Assembly (NCBI GenBank): GCA_031551275.1 | Contig: JAVBNX010000018.1 | Coordinates: 1-64,000, forward strand | DNA length: 64,000 bases | Reading direction: 5' to 3' | From: JAVBMJ01 sp031551275 | GTDB taxonomy: Bacteria > Bacteroidota > Bacteroidia > Bacteroidales > Rikenellaceae | Part shown: in pieces, positions 43,501 through 50,874 of the stretch | How the letters are laid out: every line of letters starts with the position of its first letter | Position numbering within the stretch: the first letter of the stretch is position 1 | Position numbers and translations under genes: made by a program | Notes under the pieces: model-generated | The model's input: only the letters and a program-made list of their open reading frames with translations | Told to the model about the DNA's origin: nothing | Databases searched by the model: none

Positions 43501-45077
43501 TGGACGGCACGATCCAGGTAAGGGACCTGCTCACGAGGGTTGACTTCACGGGGGTCGACTACACCGTGCCCCGGGCGACGGTCAACGTGGCCTCGGGAGT
43601 GCTGAAACTCCCGCCCACGGCCTTCCAGGACAAGAACGGCAACAAGGGCACGCTGGAGATGAACCTCAATTTGCAGCGCCTCAAAAACATAACCTACTCG
43701 GTAACCGCCCGCCCGCAGAATATGCTGGTGCTCAACACCACCCAACGCGACAACGACCTGTTCTACGGGGAAGTCTACGGCTCGGGTACGATGAACATCG
43801 AGGGCAACAAGCGGGGGGTCAGTATGAAAATCAACGCCACCACGGGCGAGAACTCGCGCTTTTTCATGCCTTTGACGGGCAAGAGCGACATCTCGGAGGC
43901 GGACTTCATTACCTTCCGGGTCCCCGAGGTAAAGGTCGACCCCGACGACGAGGTCCTGCGCCGCAAGCTCGCCTTCGAACGCAAGGCCCGGCGGGTGGAG
44001 AGCGGGCAGGGGGTGGCGATGGATATTGCTATGGCTTTGAACGTCAGGCCCAACACCGACTTCCAACTGGTCATCGATCCCAAGGTGGGGGACATCATCC
44101 GGGGGAGGGGCAACGGCACGATCAATCTGCACCTCAACCCGAGGAACGGCGAGCTGAGCATGTACGGCGACTACCAGATTACCGAGGGGAACTACCTTTT
44201 TACCTTGCAGAACATCATCAACAAACGCTTCGTGATCGAGCCGGGCAGCGTGATCCGGTGGATGGGCGAGGCGACCGACCCGATGTTGGATATCGAGGCC
44301 GTCTACAACGTGAAGACCTCGCTCACGCCTTTGGCCCCGCAGCTCTCGCAGAGTTCGCGCCGCAGCGCGACGGTCGAGTGCGTCATCAATCTGGAAGACA
44401 GGCTCTCCCACCCGGCGATCACCTTCGACGTGAGGGTCCCCGGCGCCGATCCCGAGACGCAGAGCATCGTGGCCAACGCGCTGAACACCCAGGAGATGAA
44501 GGCCACCCAATTCTTCTGGCTGCTGGCCGCCAACAGTTTTTACATGGAGACCTCCTCTTCGATGTCGGGCATGGCCGCGACGGGGGCTTCGGCCACGGGG
44601 CTGGAATTTTTATCCAACCAATTGAGCAACTGGATGTCGTCGGATAAATACAGTTTCGATTTGCGCTACCGCCCCAAGAGCGAGTTGACCCCCGACGAGA
44701 TCGACTTTTACTTCTCGAGCGAACTGATCCGCAACCGCTTGATCATCGAGGTGGAGGGCAACTACGACCTGGGCGACGACCCCTCCAAGGTCTCCTCCCA
44801 CGCGGTCAACTCCATTCCCGGCGACTTTACCGCTACCTGGCTGATCGACCGCCAGGGCAACCTGCGCGCCAAGGGTTTTACCCGCACCATCGAGAGCTTC
44901 GACGAAAACCAGGGATTGCGGGAAAGCGGCGTGGGCTTGTATTATAAAGAGGATTTTAATACCTTTGGCGACATTATTACCAACTTTAAAGAGCGATTCA
45001 AAAGCAAGAAACGCAAGGCCGCAGAGGCCGCGGTCCGGCAGGCCGAGAGTGAGAAACCGGAAAAATCAGAAAAATAA
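40554..45077 (+). CDS. tamB: TamB/YtfN-like (DUF490) translocation and assembly module protein
   Basis: 1507 residues from GTG 40554. One N-terminal membrane anchor (about 8-32), an AsmA-like start (VEVGHIRIHPRGTVTLSGFYVEDFRGDTLLY), a very long beta-helical middle and a C-terminal DUF490 domain (YGDYQITEGNYLFTLQNIINKRFVIEPGSVI, LNTQEMKATQFFWLLAANSF, FDLRYRPK, LIIEVEGNYD). TamB-type proteins bridge the periplasm and help move lipids or assemble outer-membrane proteins. The tail is charged (KRKAAEAAV, EKPEKSEK). First gene of a run with exbB-exbD-tonB. Confidence 0.9.
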   Translation: MRKVIKISVKVVLGVVLVSVLLPVVLGGALLIPWVQNLAVDAAARWASKKLETKVEVGHIRIHPRGTVTLSGFYVEDFRGDTLLYAPKLDAALAPMGIGGGGIRFREIGLDSAKLYLFSPDEGEMNMVRIIRRISGKKEKKDKPFAIAAKKVDISRMTFRMQKQTIRERAGFNAEDIEFTDIDLDVEDFGVVGDSIFMQIKGVTAKEKGGLDVQSFRARHFSIASRSMRFNSVEFTSPGTAVSLPRLDFLYESWKSYAEFLTDVRMEAESDLSKVDFSTIALFAPAMQGNKLVVDRFTGSVQGPVAALSGQIAECVAGETSLKGSFTSRGLPDIARTRFHIDIAQLQTTAQDAKRIAGEFTRGKAAEWNLPDPGPLALTGMFDGTLADFSSELLAASPRGDLDAQVASRMENGSRILSGRATATDLDLRMLFDNPRMGRATLSASGEAALSQGRFAAKGKAEVARLRYNNYTYHSLIAAGTYAEGRFKGDVSSSDPNLDFDGYAELELGAATPDYLLDLRLHNADLAKLHLNKRDSISLLSCRLHGHASGHDLNDLNGEIFIDDLLYVNPVDSVRAGEIRFDAVNNEQIKSLVMDAPFARAEYHSTADYSYMSEFFRRTVASYLPALQNGGRKAQRAAPLPQNAPDSYTLLKVNVLEANNVAGIFMPGLEVARNSNLTLLFNPRSDKFSVSLQSDYLEQGPFLASGIQLDSRNEGDSISLYLRTDDLYAMGMHTPEFSLLGGLKYNRIDLGARFRNTPTSSPSLISVGAEFERDTVTGAPRARIRVAPSTVYTGERSWRILSREIVCDTSRVEVQSFRVISQGQELSVNGVASRSKADTLHIKLNHFDISPFGRFTERMGYTLNGYTGGYADIVSLFGGASLYAEVNLDEVAVNQVKAPPMLFRSTWDFANERARMTLTGRERGDTIIRGYYRPAERRLLAYATLKNIDLALLDPLLEDVTGRTTGRADADLTARGSFSNLDVDGTIQVRDLLTRVDFTGVDYTVPRATVNVASGVLKLPPTAFQDKNGNKGTLEMNLNLQRLKNITYSVTARPQNMLVLNTTQRDNDLFYGEVYGSGTMNIEGNKRGVSMKINATTGENSRFFMPLTGKSDISEADFITFRVPEVKVDPDDEVLRRKLAFERKARRVESGQGVAMDIAMALNVRPNTDFQLVIDPKVGDIIRGRGNGTINLHLNPRNGELSMYGDYQITEGNYLFTLQNIINKRFVIEPGSVIRWMGEATDPMLDIEAVYNVKTSLTPLAPQLSQSSRRSATVECVINLEDRLSHPAITFDVRVPGADPETQSIVANALNTQEMKATQFFWLLAANSFYMETSSSMSGMAATGASATGLEFLSNQLSNWMSSDKYSFDLRYRPKSELTPDEIDFYFSSELIRNRLIIEVEGNYDLGDDPSKVSSHAVNSIPGDFTATWLIDRQGNLRAKGFTRTIESFDENQGLRESGVGLYYKEDFNTFGDIITNFKERFKSKKRKAAEAAVRQAESEKPEKSEK

Positions 45078-45089
45078 TACGTTAAGAAA

Positions 45090-45764
45090 ATGAGCATGCT
45101 TCTTCAGGCAATCGAGACGGGGGCTGAGGCGCCCGAAAAAGTAATGGGTTTAGGCGAACTGGTCGTAGCGGGCGGATGGTTGATGATCCCTTTGATCCTG
45201 CTGGCCGGAGCCACGGTCTGGATCTTTGTGGAGCGCTACCTGGCCATCCGCCGCGCCTCTGTGGTCGACATGAACTTTATGAACCGCATCCGGGACTACA
45301 TCTCCGAGGGCAGGGTGGAAGCCGCCCTGGACCTGTGCCGGAGCACCGACACGCCCATCTCGCGCATGATAACCAAGGGGATCGAGCGGATCGGCAGGCC
45401 CATGACCGACGTGCAGCACGCCATCGAGAACGTGGCCAACCTGGAGGTCTCCCGCCTGGAGAGCGGCCTTCCCTTTCTGGCGACCATCGCCGGGGGCGCG
45501 CCCATGATCGGCTTTTTGGGTACGGTCGTGGGGATGGTCCAGGCCTTTATGGACCTCTCGCTGGCTGAGGGCGGGATCAACATGGCGCTGCTCTCCAAGG
45601 GGATGTACGTGGCCATGATCACCACCGTAGGCGGTCTTCTGGTGGGTATCCCCGCCTACTTCGGTTACAACTACCTGGTGGCGCGGATCGAAAAGCTGGT
45701 CTTCCAGATGGAGGCCAACTCGATCGCCTTTATGGATATCCTGAACCAACCCGCACAAAAGTAG
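45090..45764 (+). CDS. exbB: MotA/TolQ/ExbB proton channel protein
   Basis: 224 residues with three membrane segments (about 28-48, 123-147 and 165-190). FVERYLAIRRA after helix 1 and the conserved FLATIAGGAPMIGFLGTVVGMVQAF plus MYVAMITTVGGLLVGIPAYFGYN in helices 2 and 3 are classic ExbB/TolQ. It forms the inner-membrane proton channel that powers TonB or TolA. Encoded 12 bases after tamB and 6 before exbD. Confidence 0.9.
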   Translation: MSMLLQAIETGAEAPEKVMGLGELVVAGGWLMIPLILLAGATVWIFVERYLAIRRASVVDMNFMNRIRDYISEGRVEAALDLCRSTDTPISRMITKGIERIGRPMTDVQHAIENVANLEVSRLESGLPFLATIAGGAPMIGFLGTVVGMVQAFMDLSLAEGGINMALLSKGMYVAMITTVGGLLVGIPAYFGYNYLVARIEKLVFQMEANSIAFMDILNQPAQK

Positions 45765-45770
45765 ACGGCT

Positions 45771-46166
45771 ATGGCAATCAAACGCGGATCGAAAGTCGAG
45801 GTGTCGTTCAGCGCGGCATCGATGACGGACATGATCTTCCTGCTTTTGCTCTTCCTGATGATCGCCACCACGATGATCGGCCCCAACAACGCCCTGAAGC
45901 TGTTGTTGCCCAAGAGCGCGAACCAACTCAAGGACAAGCCCTACACCACCGTCTCGATCACCGAGGAGTTGCAATACTACGTCGAACTGACCCCCGTGCC
46001 GTTCTCCCAGCTGGAGAGCGCCCTGAAGGCGAAACTTACCGACGCCGAGGACCCCACCGTCTCGCTGCACTGCGACAAGACCGTCCCGGTCGACGAGGTG
46101 GTCAAGGTGATGAACATCGCCAAGGACAACCACTACAAGTTGATACTGGCCACCACGCCGAATTAA
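45771..46166 (+). CDS. exbD: ExbD/TolR biopolymer transport protein
   Basis: 131 residues. One N-terminal membrane helix with the key Asp in SMTDMIFLLLLFLMIATTM (about 20), preceded by VEVSFSAA, and a periplasmic domain ending DEVVKVMNIAKDNHYKLILATTPN, typical of ExbD. It pairs with the upstream exbB to energise the TonB-type protein encoded 125 bases downstream. Confidence 0.9.
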   Translation: MAIKRGSKVEVSFSAASMTDMIFLLLLFLMIATTMIGPNNALKLLLPKSANQLKDKPYTTVSITEELQYYVELTPVPFSQLESALKAKLTDAEDPTVSLHCDKTVPVDEVVKVMNIAKDNHYKLILATTPN

Positions 46167-46211
46167 TCTGCGGACTCCCTGGCGGGACGGGCGGGAGCAC
46201 CTTATAAAAAC

Positions 46212-46237
46212 TCCCTCCCCTACGGTCAGGGGAGGGA
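46212..46237. repeat. REP-like hairpin in exbD-tonB gap
   Basis: A perfect 10-bp stem (tccctcccct with aggggaggga) and 6-base loop, directly followed by a partial third copy (cggggaggggt). It sits in the 125-base exbD-tonB gap, which holds no gene. Without a T run it is not an obvious terminator; the form resembles interspersed REP-type elements or a processing/attenuation site. Confidence 0.5.
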
Positions 46238-46291
46238 CGGGGAGGGGTAATCGAGAGACAATGTTCCGGCCGACACGACAAAACAACGTAG

Positions 46292-47089
46292 ATGTACTTA
46301 TATAAGGAACAGGAAGGGAAGAAAGACAAGTGGATCGCCTCGGCGGCGACCCTCGCCTACGTTTTGCTGTGGGTCGTGCTGATCCTGACCGTGAGTTTTA
46401 CCTTTCCCGAGCAGCAGGAGCCCGACCAGGGCATCATGATCAACTTCGGGGACACCGATTCCGCCTCGGGGGATATGGACCCCAACGTGGCGGAGAATGC
46501 CGGGGCGCCCTCCCAGCCCGACGCCTCCTCTGGCGAGCAGGATATCCTCACGCAGGAGCATGAGCCTGCGCCCGTTGTGGCCCCCGCCGTTCGCCCCGCG
46601 CAGAACAACACGCAGCAGCGCCCCTCGCAAAATACCACGGCGACCACCCCGGCGCAACCTACCCAACAGGTCAACCCGGCCGCCCTTTTCCCCGGCGCGA
46701 CCCAGGGCAGTACCTCGGCTTCAGAGGGGACGGGAACAGGTGCCGGCAACCAGGGCAACCTGGCAGGCAGCCCCACGGGCAGCCACGCCGGCACGGGAAC
46801 GGGCGATTCGGGCGTGAGTTTCAATTTGAGTGGCCGCCAGCCCGTCGGGACGCTCCAACGCCCCGTCTATACCGAAAACCAGCGGGGTACCTATAAAGTG
46901 ATCGTCAGAATTATCGTCAACCCTGACGGAAAGGTCACTTCGGCCTCCTACCAGCCGACCGGCTCGACCACCAACGACTCCGCGTTTGTCAACGCCGCGC
47001 TCAGTGCGGCACGAAAATCGCAGTTCAGCGTCTCGGAGGCCGCCAACGACCAGACGGGGACTATCACATACGTTTTCAATATACGCTAA
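46292..47089 (+). CDS. TonB/TolA-like energy transducer
   Basis: 265 residues. Membrane anchor at about 15-36 (ASAATLAYVLLWVVLILTVSF), an acidic then Pro/Gln/Thr/Gly-rich linker (about 50-190, low complexity), and a short C-terminal TonB-like domain (about 195-265: RPVYTENQRGTYKVIVRIIV, NPDGKVTSASYQPTG, AALSAARKSQFS). The linker lacks the usual Pro-Lys/Pro-Glu repeats. With ExbB/ExbD it would transmit proton-motive force to outer-membrane receptors such as SusC. It shares one base with the next gene (TAATG). Confidence 0.8.
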   Translation: MYLYKEQEGKKDKWIASAATLAYVLLWVVLILTVSFTFPEQQEPDQGIMINFGDTDSASGDMDPNVAENAGAPSQPDASSGEQDILTQEHEPAPVVAPAVRPAQNNTQQRPSQNTTATTPAQPTQQVNPAALFPGATQGSTSASEGTGTGAGNQGNLAGSPTGSHAGTGTGDSGVSFNLSGRQPVGTLQRPVYTENQRGTYKVIVRIIVNPDGKVTSASYQPTGSTTNDSAFVNAALSAARKSQFSVSEAANDQTGTITYVFNIR

Positions 47090-47457
47090 TGCGTTTCTTA
47101 CTGACCATACTGTTGCTCCTCTCCGGAGCCGTTTACGCCGCACCCGGCATCGAACTCTCCGAGCGCACCTGGGATTTCGGCCGGATCAGCGCCAAGGGCG
47201 GTAAGGTCAAGAAGGAGATTACCGTGACCAACACGGGCGACTCGCCGCTTTTGATCCAGTCGGTCGAGGTGGCCTGCACCTGCACCAAAGTGGAGTATCC
47301 CAAACAACCCATCCTGCCCGGAGCGAGCGCGACGATCTTGATCACGGTCAACCCGAGGGGACAGCAGGGCAGCTTTATCCGGACGGTCAATATATTCAAT
47401 AACTCCGGGGATTTCAGGCAGATCGTGGTAATAAAGGGCACAATAACAGTACGATGA
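47089..47457 (+). CDS. DUF1573 exported protein
   Basis: 122 residues, signal peptide of about 17. The single DUF1573 Ig-like domain shows ERTWDFGRISAKGGKVKKEITVTNTGDSPLLI, CTCTKVEYPKQPILPGASATI and SFIRTVNIFNNSG. The CxC pair is typical of the family. Function not established; periplasmic or surface Ig-like fold. It overlaps tonB by one base and the amidohydrolase gene by 4. Confidence 0.9.
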   Translation: MRFLLTILLLLSGAVYAAPGIELSERTWDFGRISAKGGKVKKEITVTNTGDSPLLIQSVEVACTCTKVEYPKQPILPGASATILITVNPRGQQGSFIRTVNIFNNSGDFRQIVVIKGTITVR

Positions 47458-48770
47458 TGGATATCCTGTTGCAAAATATAACGGTGCTCCCGATGACCGC
47501 CTCGATGGGAGGCCCGCAATTCTTTACCGGAAGCGTGGGCATCTCCGGCGGTAAGATCGCCTTCGCCTCCCCGGATCGGGAGGCCGCCGACGACTTTCTG
47601 ACCACCCGCCCCGCCGCCCGGGTAATCGACGGCCGCGGCAAGATCGTCATGCCGGGCCTGATCAACACCCATTGCCATACCCCGATGGTTTTGATGCGGG
47701 GCTACGCCGACGACATCTCGCTGATGAGCTGGTTGAACGACCGGGTGTGGCCCTTCGAGGCGAAACTCACGGGCGACGACATCGCCCTGGGCACCGAGCT
47801 GGGCATCAGCGAAATGCTGCTGGGCGGGACGACCTGCTTCGTGGATATGTACTGGAAGGAGAACCTGAGCGCGCAGGTGGCCGCCCGCCGGGGCATCCGC
47901 GCCCTGCCCGGGGCCACGTTCTTCGACTCCTATTTCGACCAATTTTTGACCGAACTGGACGAGTTGGTAAAATTTTCCCGCACGCCCGAGTCCAAGGGCC
48001 TGATTACCCCCATGATAGCGCCCCACGCGCCGTACAGCTGCTCGGCCGAACACATCCGCCGCGCGATGGAGTTGTGCGACGAGTACGGTTTGGGTGCAAT
48101 GGTCCACCTGGCCGAGACCCTGGACGAGGCCGTGCAGATGAAGGAGCGTTACAACTGCACCCCGGCCGAGTATCTGGAGAGCGCGGGGATGTTCGACCGC
48201 AAGACGCTGGCCGTGCATTGCGTCCATCTGAGCGACGGGGATATGGATATCCTGGCGCGCAACGACATCCCGGTCGCCCACAACCCGCAGAGCAACATGA
48301 AGCTGGCGAGCGGCATAGCCCCCGTGGCCCGGATGATGGAAAAGGGGATCAAAGTCTGCATCGGGACCGACGGAGCCTGCTCGAACAACGACTTGGACAT
48401 GTGGGACGAGATGCGCACCGCATCCTTCCTGGCCAAGGTCTCGACCATGGACCCGTGCGCGTTGCCCGCCTACAAGGTCCTCGAGATGGCGACCTGCGAC
48501 GCCGCCCACGCCATCGGCCTGGGGGACAAGGTCGGCAGGATCAAACCCGGCATGAGGGCCGACGTGATCGTGATCGACGCCGACAAACCCCACCTCACCC
48601 CCCAGCACGACCCGATCGCCAACCTGGTCTACGCGGGCCACGCCTCGGACGTGCACACGGTAATCGTCGACGGCAGGATCCTGGTCGAGAACGGCCGCCT
48701 TTTGAACGACCAGACCCCGGTCATTATGGAATCCGTGCGCCGCAGGGCCGCGAAATTGGCCCGGAGTTAA
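47454..48770 (+). CDS. mtaD: 5'-methylthioadenosine/S-adenosylhomocysteine deaminase-type amidohydrolase
   Basis: 438 residues. Metal-dependent amidohydrolase: GLINTHCHTPMVLMRGYADD (HxH pair), MVHLAET, VHCVHLSDGD, NPQSNMKLASGIAP and GTDGACSNNDLDMWDEM match the MtaD/SAH-deaminase subgroup, which converts MTA or SAH to the inosyl compounds. GPGLx-type C-terminal composite strands (VVIVDGRIL-like) close the fold. Guanine deaminase or TrzN/AtzA-type alternatives share the fold but fit less well. Two ATG codons adjoin (47454 and 47457). Confidence 0.85.
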   Translation: MMDILLQNITVLPMTASMGGPQFFTGSVGISGGKIAFASPDREAADDFLTTRPAARVIDGRGKIVMPGLINTHCHTPMVLMRGYADDISLMSWLNDRVWPFEAKLTGDDIALGTELGISEMLLGGTTCFVDMYWKENLSAQVAARRGIRALPGATFFDSYFDQFLTELDELVKFSRTPESKGLITPMIAPHAPYSCSAEHIRRAMELCDEYGLGAMVHLAETLDEAVQMKERYNCTPAEYLESAGMFDRKTLAVHCVHLSDGDMDILARNDIPVAHNPQSNMKLASGIAPVARMMEKGIKVCIGTDGACSNNDLDMWDEMRTASFLAKVSTMDPCALPAYKVLEMATCDAAHAIGLGDKVGRIKPGMRADVIVIDADKPHLTPQHDPIANLVYAGHASDVHTVIVDGRILVENGRLLNDQTPVIMESVRRRAAKLARS

Positions 48771-48782
48771 CCCCGCTTGCCG

Positions 48783-49715
48783 ATGGAACTCTCCCTTGTC
48801 ATCGTAACCTACAACCGGGCTGACAGCCTGAAAAACGCCCTGGAAAGCATCGCCGGGGTCTCTACGCCGCGTGATCAATTCGAGGTGGTAGTCGTCGACA
48901 ACCGTTGCACCGACCATACGCAGCAGGTTTGTGAAGAGTTCGCCCGAAGCCATCCCGAAATCGCCTTCCGCTGCGTGACCGAGCCGCAGCAGGGGGTCTC
49001 CCACGCCCGCAATAGGGGGGTGGCTGAGGCCCGCGGGGCGATCATCTCGATGGTCGACGACGACGAGACCGTCCCCGTGGATTTTATCGAAGTCTACCTC
49101 GACTTTTTCGCCTCCCACCCCGACGCGCTGGCCGCAGGCGGCAAAATGTTGCCCGTCTACGCCGTGGAGAGGCTTCCGAGGTGGTTCTCGCCCCTTTTCG
49201 ACCGCTCGATAGGCAGTAAGGTCGATCTGGGCGACAGGGACAGGCTCTTCCCCCAGTCGAGGTACCCGATGGGCGGGAATTACGCCGTCCGCAGGGAGGT
49301 TTTCGAGCGTTTCGGCACCTTCAGCCCCGACCTCGGCCGCAACGCCAAAAAAGTCATGGGGGGCGAGGAGAAAGATTTTTTCGACCGCATCCGCCGCGGG
49401 GGCGTACCGGTGTATTACCTGGCCGCCTCCTACGTGTGGCACCATATCCCCGCGTCGCGCGTCTCGAAAGAGTACACCCGCAGGCTCTTCCCTTTGATGG
49501 GCCAGAGCGAAAGGGTGCGCACCCTGAGCGTGTCGAAAGCAGCTTACGTGAAGCGCTGCCTGGCTGAAATATTCAAGTGGGGGGCTACGTGCGTATTGAT
49601 GCTCTGGTATTTGCTGACCCTGCGTCCCGCCAAGGGATGGGCCATCGTCGAGATGCGAACCGGGATCACGAAGGGTTTGCTTGGGCTTTCCGCTTACCTT
49701 TTTGTAAAAAATTGA
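48783..49715 (+). CDS. Family 2 glycosyltransferase
   Basis: 310 residues from ATG 48783; a TTG two codons upstream is unlikely. GT-A fold: ELSLVIVTYNRADSLKNAL, VVVDNRCTDHT, the metal-binding MVDDDETVP (DxD about 88), and GGEEKDFFDRIRRGG. A C-terminal hydrophobic stretch (CVLMLWYLLTL) suggests membrane association. Acceptor unknown. Last gene of the tamB run; it is followed by about 350 bases without a gene. Confidence 0.85.
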   Translation: MELSLVIVTYNRADSLKNALESIAGVSTPRDQFEVVVVDNRCTDHTQQVCEEFARSHPEIAFRCVTEPQQGVSHARNRGVAEARGAIISMVDDDETVPVDFIEVYLDFFASHPDALAAGGKMLPVYAVERLPRWFSPLFDRSIGSKVDLGDRDRLFPQSRYPMGGNYAVRREVFERFGTFSPDLGRNAKKVMGGEEKDFFDRIRRGGVPVYYLAASYVWHHIPASRVSKEYTRRLFPLMGQSERVRTLSVSKAAYVKRCLAEIFKWGATCVLMLWYLLTLRPAKGWAIVEMRTGITKGLLGLSAYLFVKN

Positions 49716-50063
49716 TTACCAGAGAGTTGCAAAATATTTTGCAATACTCTTTTATTTTCATAAATATCGCTGAATCAGCTATTTGCGATTACGGGGCGGC
49801 AAGAACAGTATTATTCAAGTAACCAAATCGTGACCATTTTTGGTTATTTAATGTTTGGACAGAGGAAAAGATTCTAGTTCCACCTCCTAAAGATTCTATC
49901 GCATTTTCTGGTCTGAAAGGCCAAATGAACAATTACATATTAAAGTTTTCGGATTCTCCGGTGGGCATAGGAAGCTAAGGGGGTTTTTGATAAAATATCT
50001 TCAAATCAACCGTTAGAGGGGCCAATCATGACGATAAGTACACTTTTAGTACACCTTGATAAA
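49716..50063. other. AT-rich gene-free stretch, possible gene remnant
   Basis: Nothing convincing is encoded here. The composition is far more AT-rich than the flanks. One plus-strand frame stays open for 51 codons (49823-49978) with ordinary amino-acid content but no start codon and no family I recognise; it could be the decayed 3' end of an acquired gene. A short palindrome-like tgcaaaatattttgca sits at about 49734-49743. Confidence 0.4.
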
Positions 50064-50105
50064 CGGATAACGCCTGATAATCGACAGATTATCAGGCGTT
50101 ATCCG
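50064..50105 (-). terminator. 18-bp stem terminator of tRNA-Leu
   Basis: A perfect 18-bp stem (cggataacgcctgataat with its complement) and 6-base loop abut the 3' end of the minus-strand tRNA-Leu. The following minus sequence is only moderately T-rich. It may also help 3' processing. Confidence 0.7.
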
Positions 50106-50190
50106 TACTCGGAACGGGAATCGAACCCGTACGGCCGCTATGGCCACAGGATTTTAAGTCCGGCGTGTCTACCAATTCCACCATCCGAGC
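50106..50190 (-). tRNA. tRNA-Leu (UAA)
   Basis: 85-nt tRNA on minus: acceptor GCTCGGA pairs with TCCGAGT (one G-U), discriminator A, no encoded CCA. The anticodon loop is CTTAAAA, so anticodon UAA; a long variable arm and GGTTCGATTCC T-arm are present, as expected for Leu. The anticodon stem CCGGA/TCCTG has one C-U mismatch. Confidence 0.92.
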
Positions 50191-50200
50191 AATCCGGGGG

Positions 50201-50208
50201 CAAAGATA
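50201..50208 (-). promoter_or_regulatory. -7 box of tRNA-Leu
   Basis: Minus-strand TAtcTTTG lies 11 bases before the tRNA 5' end. A second identical octamer occurs at 50244-50251, giving two possible starts. Confidence 0.65.
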
Positions 50209-50364
50209 GTGAAAGCAGCGCGCAATCCTATCTTCGCGGGACGCAAAGATACAAAAAAGCCAAGCGCAATTTCCAAGTTCGGCGGGGAAATCGCCCGGGA
50301 TTTCAAACCGCTTTGTAATAAGGTGCGAATAAAAAAGCCACTTTCTTGAAAATTTTTGCGGATA

Positions 50365-50397
50365 TTTTTGCGGATTAAGAATTAATACGTATTTTTG
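50365..50397 (+). promoter_or_regulatory. Promoter of the tRNA-tuf-ribosomal-rpoBC run
   Basis: TTTTTG (50365-50370), 19 bases, then TAttTTTG (50390-50397): a full -33/-7 match to the Bacteroidota consensus, 35 bases before tRNA-Thr. Confidence 0.75.
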
Positions 50398-50431
50398 CCA
50401 ACCCAAAATGAGGGGAAAACTGACAGCGAAT

Positions 50432-50505
50432 GCCGATGTAGCTCAGTTGGCCAGAGCAGCTGATTTGTAATCAGCTGGTCGGGGGTTCGAATCCCTCCAT
50501 CGGCT
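50432..50505 (+). tRNA. tRNA-Thr (UGU)
   Basis: 74 nt: acceptor GCCGATG/CATCGGC, discriminator T, anticodon loop TTTGTAA (UGU), T-arm GGGGGTTCGAATCCC. First of three tRNAs before tuf, matching the Thr-Tyr-Gly-tuf arrangement also known from E. coli. Confidence 0.95.
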
Positions 50506-50539
50506 CGGGAAAGTAACAAAGTGTTCTGAAATAAGTTTA

Positions 50540-50621
50540 GGGAGAGTTCCAGAGTGGCCAAATGGGGCAGACTGTAAATCTGTTAGCGTAGCTTTCGGTG
50601 GTTCGAATCCATCCTCTCCCA
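50540..50621 (+). tRNA. tRNA-Tyr (GUA)
   Basis: 82 nt: acceptor GGGAGAG/CTCTCCC, discriminator A, anticodon GUA in ACTGTAAATC, and a long variable arm as usual for bacterial Tyr. Confidence 0.95.
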
Positions 50622-50642
50622 CGCATTGAAAAACGCAGGCAG

Positions 50643-50715
50643 GCGGAAGTAGCTCAGTTGGTAGAGCATTAGCCTTCCAAGCTAAGGGTCGCGAGTTCGA
50701 ACCTCGTCTTCCGCT
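50643..50715 (+). tRNA. tRNA-Gly (UCC)
   Basis: 73 nt: acceptor GCGGAAG/CTTCCGC, discriminator T, anticodon UCC in CTTCCAA, standard D- and T-arms. 159 bases before tuf; that gap shows no further gene. Confidence 0.95.
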
Positions 50716-50874
50716 CAAAACCCCCTGCAAGAGCAACACAAGAGAAGTACGCCCTGTGGCGAACGACTATAAGTTAGTGAAAATCAGGGAGTTCCCTATA
50801 TAAAGGGGGCTTCATTTTTGCGTTGAACAGAAACAAAACCGGAAAGCGACAACAAACTTAAATAACTTTTACTC

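Noticed and set aside
49823..49978. 51-codon open stretch as a gene
   Set aside because: No start codon, no family resemblance; kept only as a possible remnant.
50028..50318. Plus-strand 96-codon frame
   Set aside because: It crosses the terminator and the tRNA-Leu gene on the other strand.
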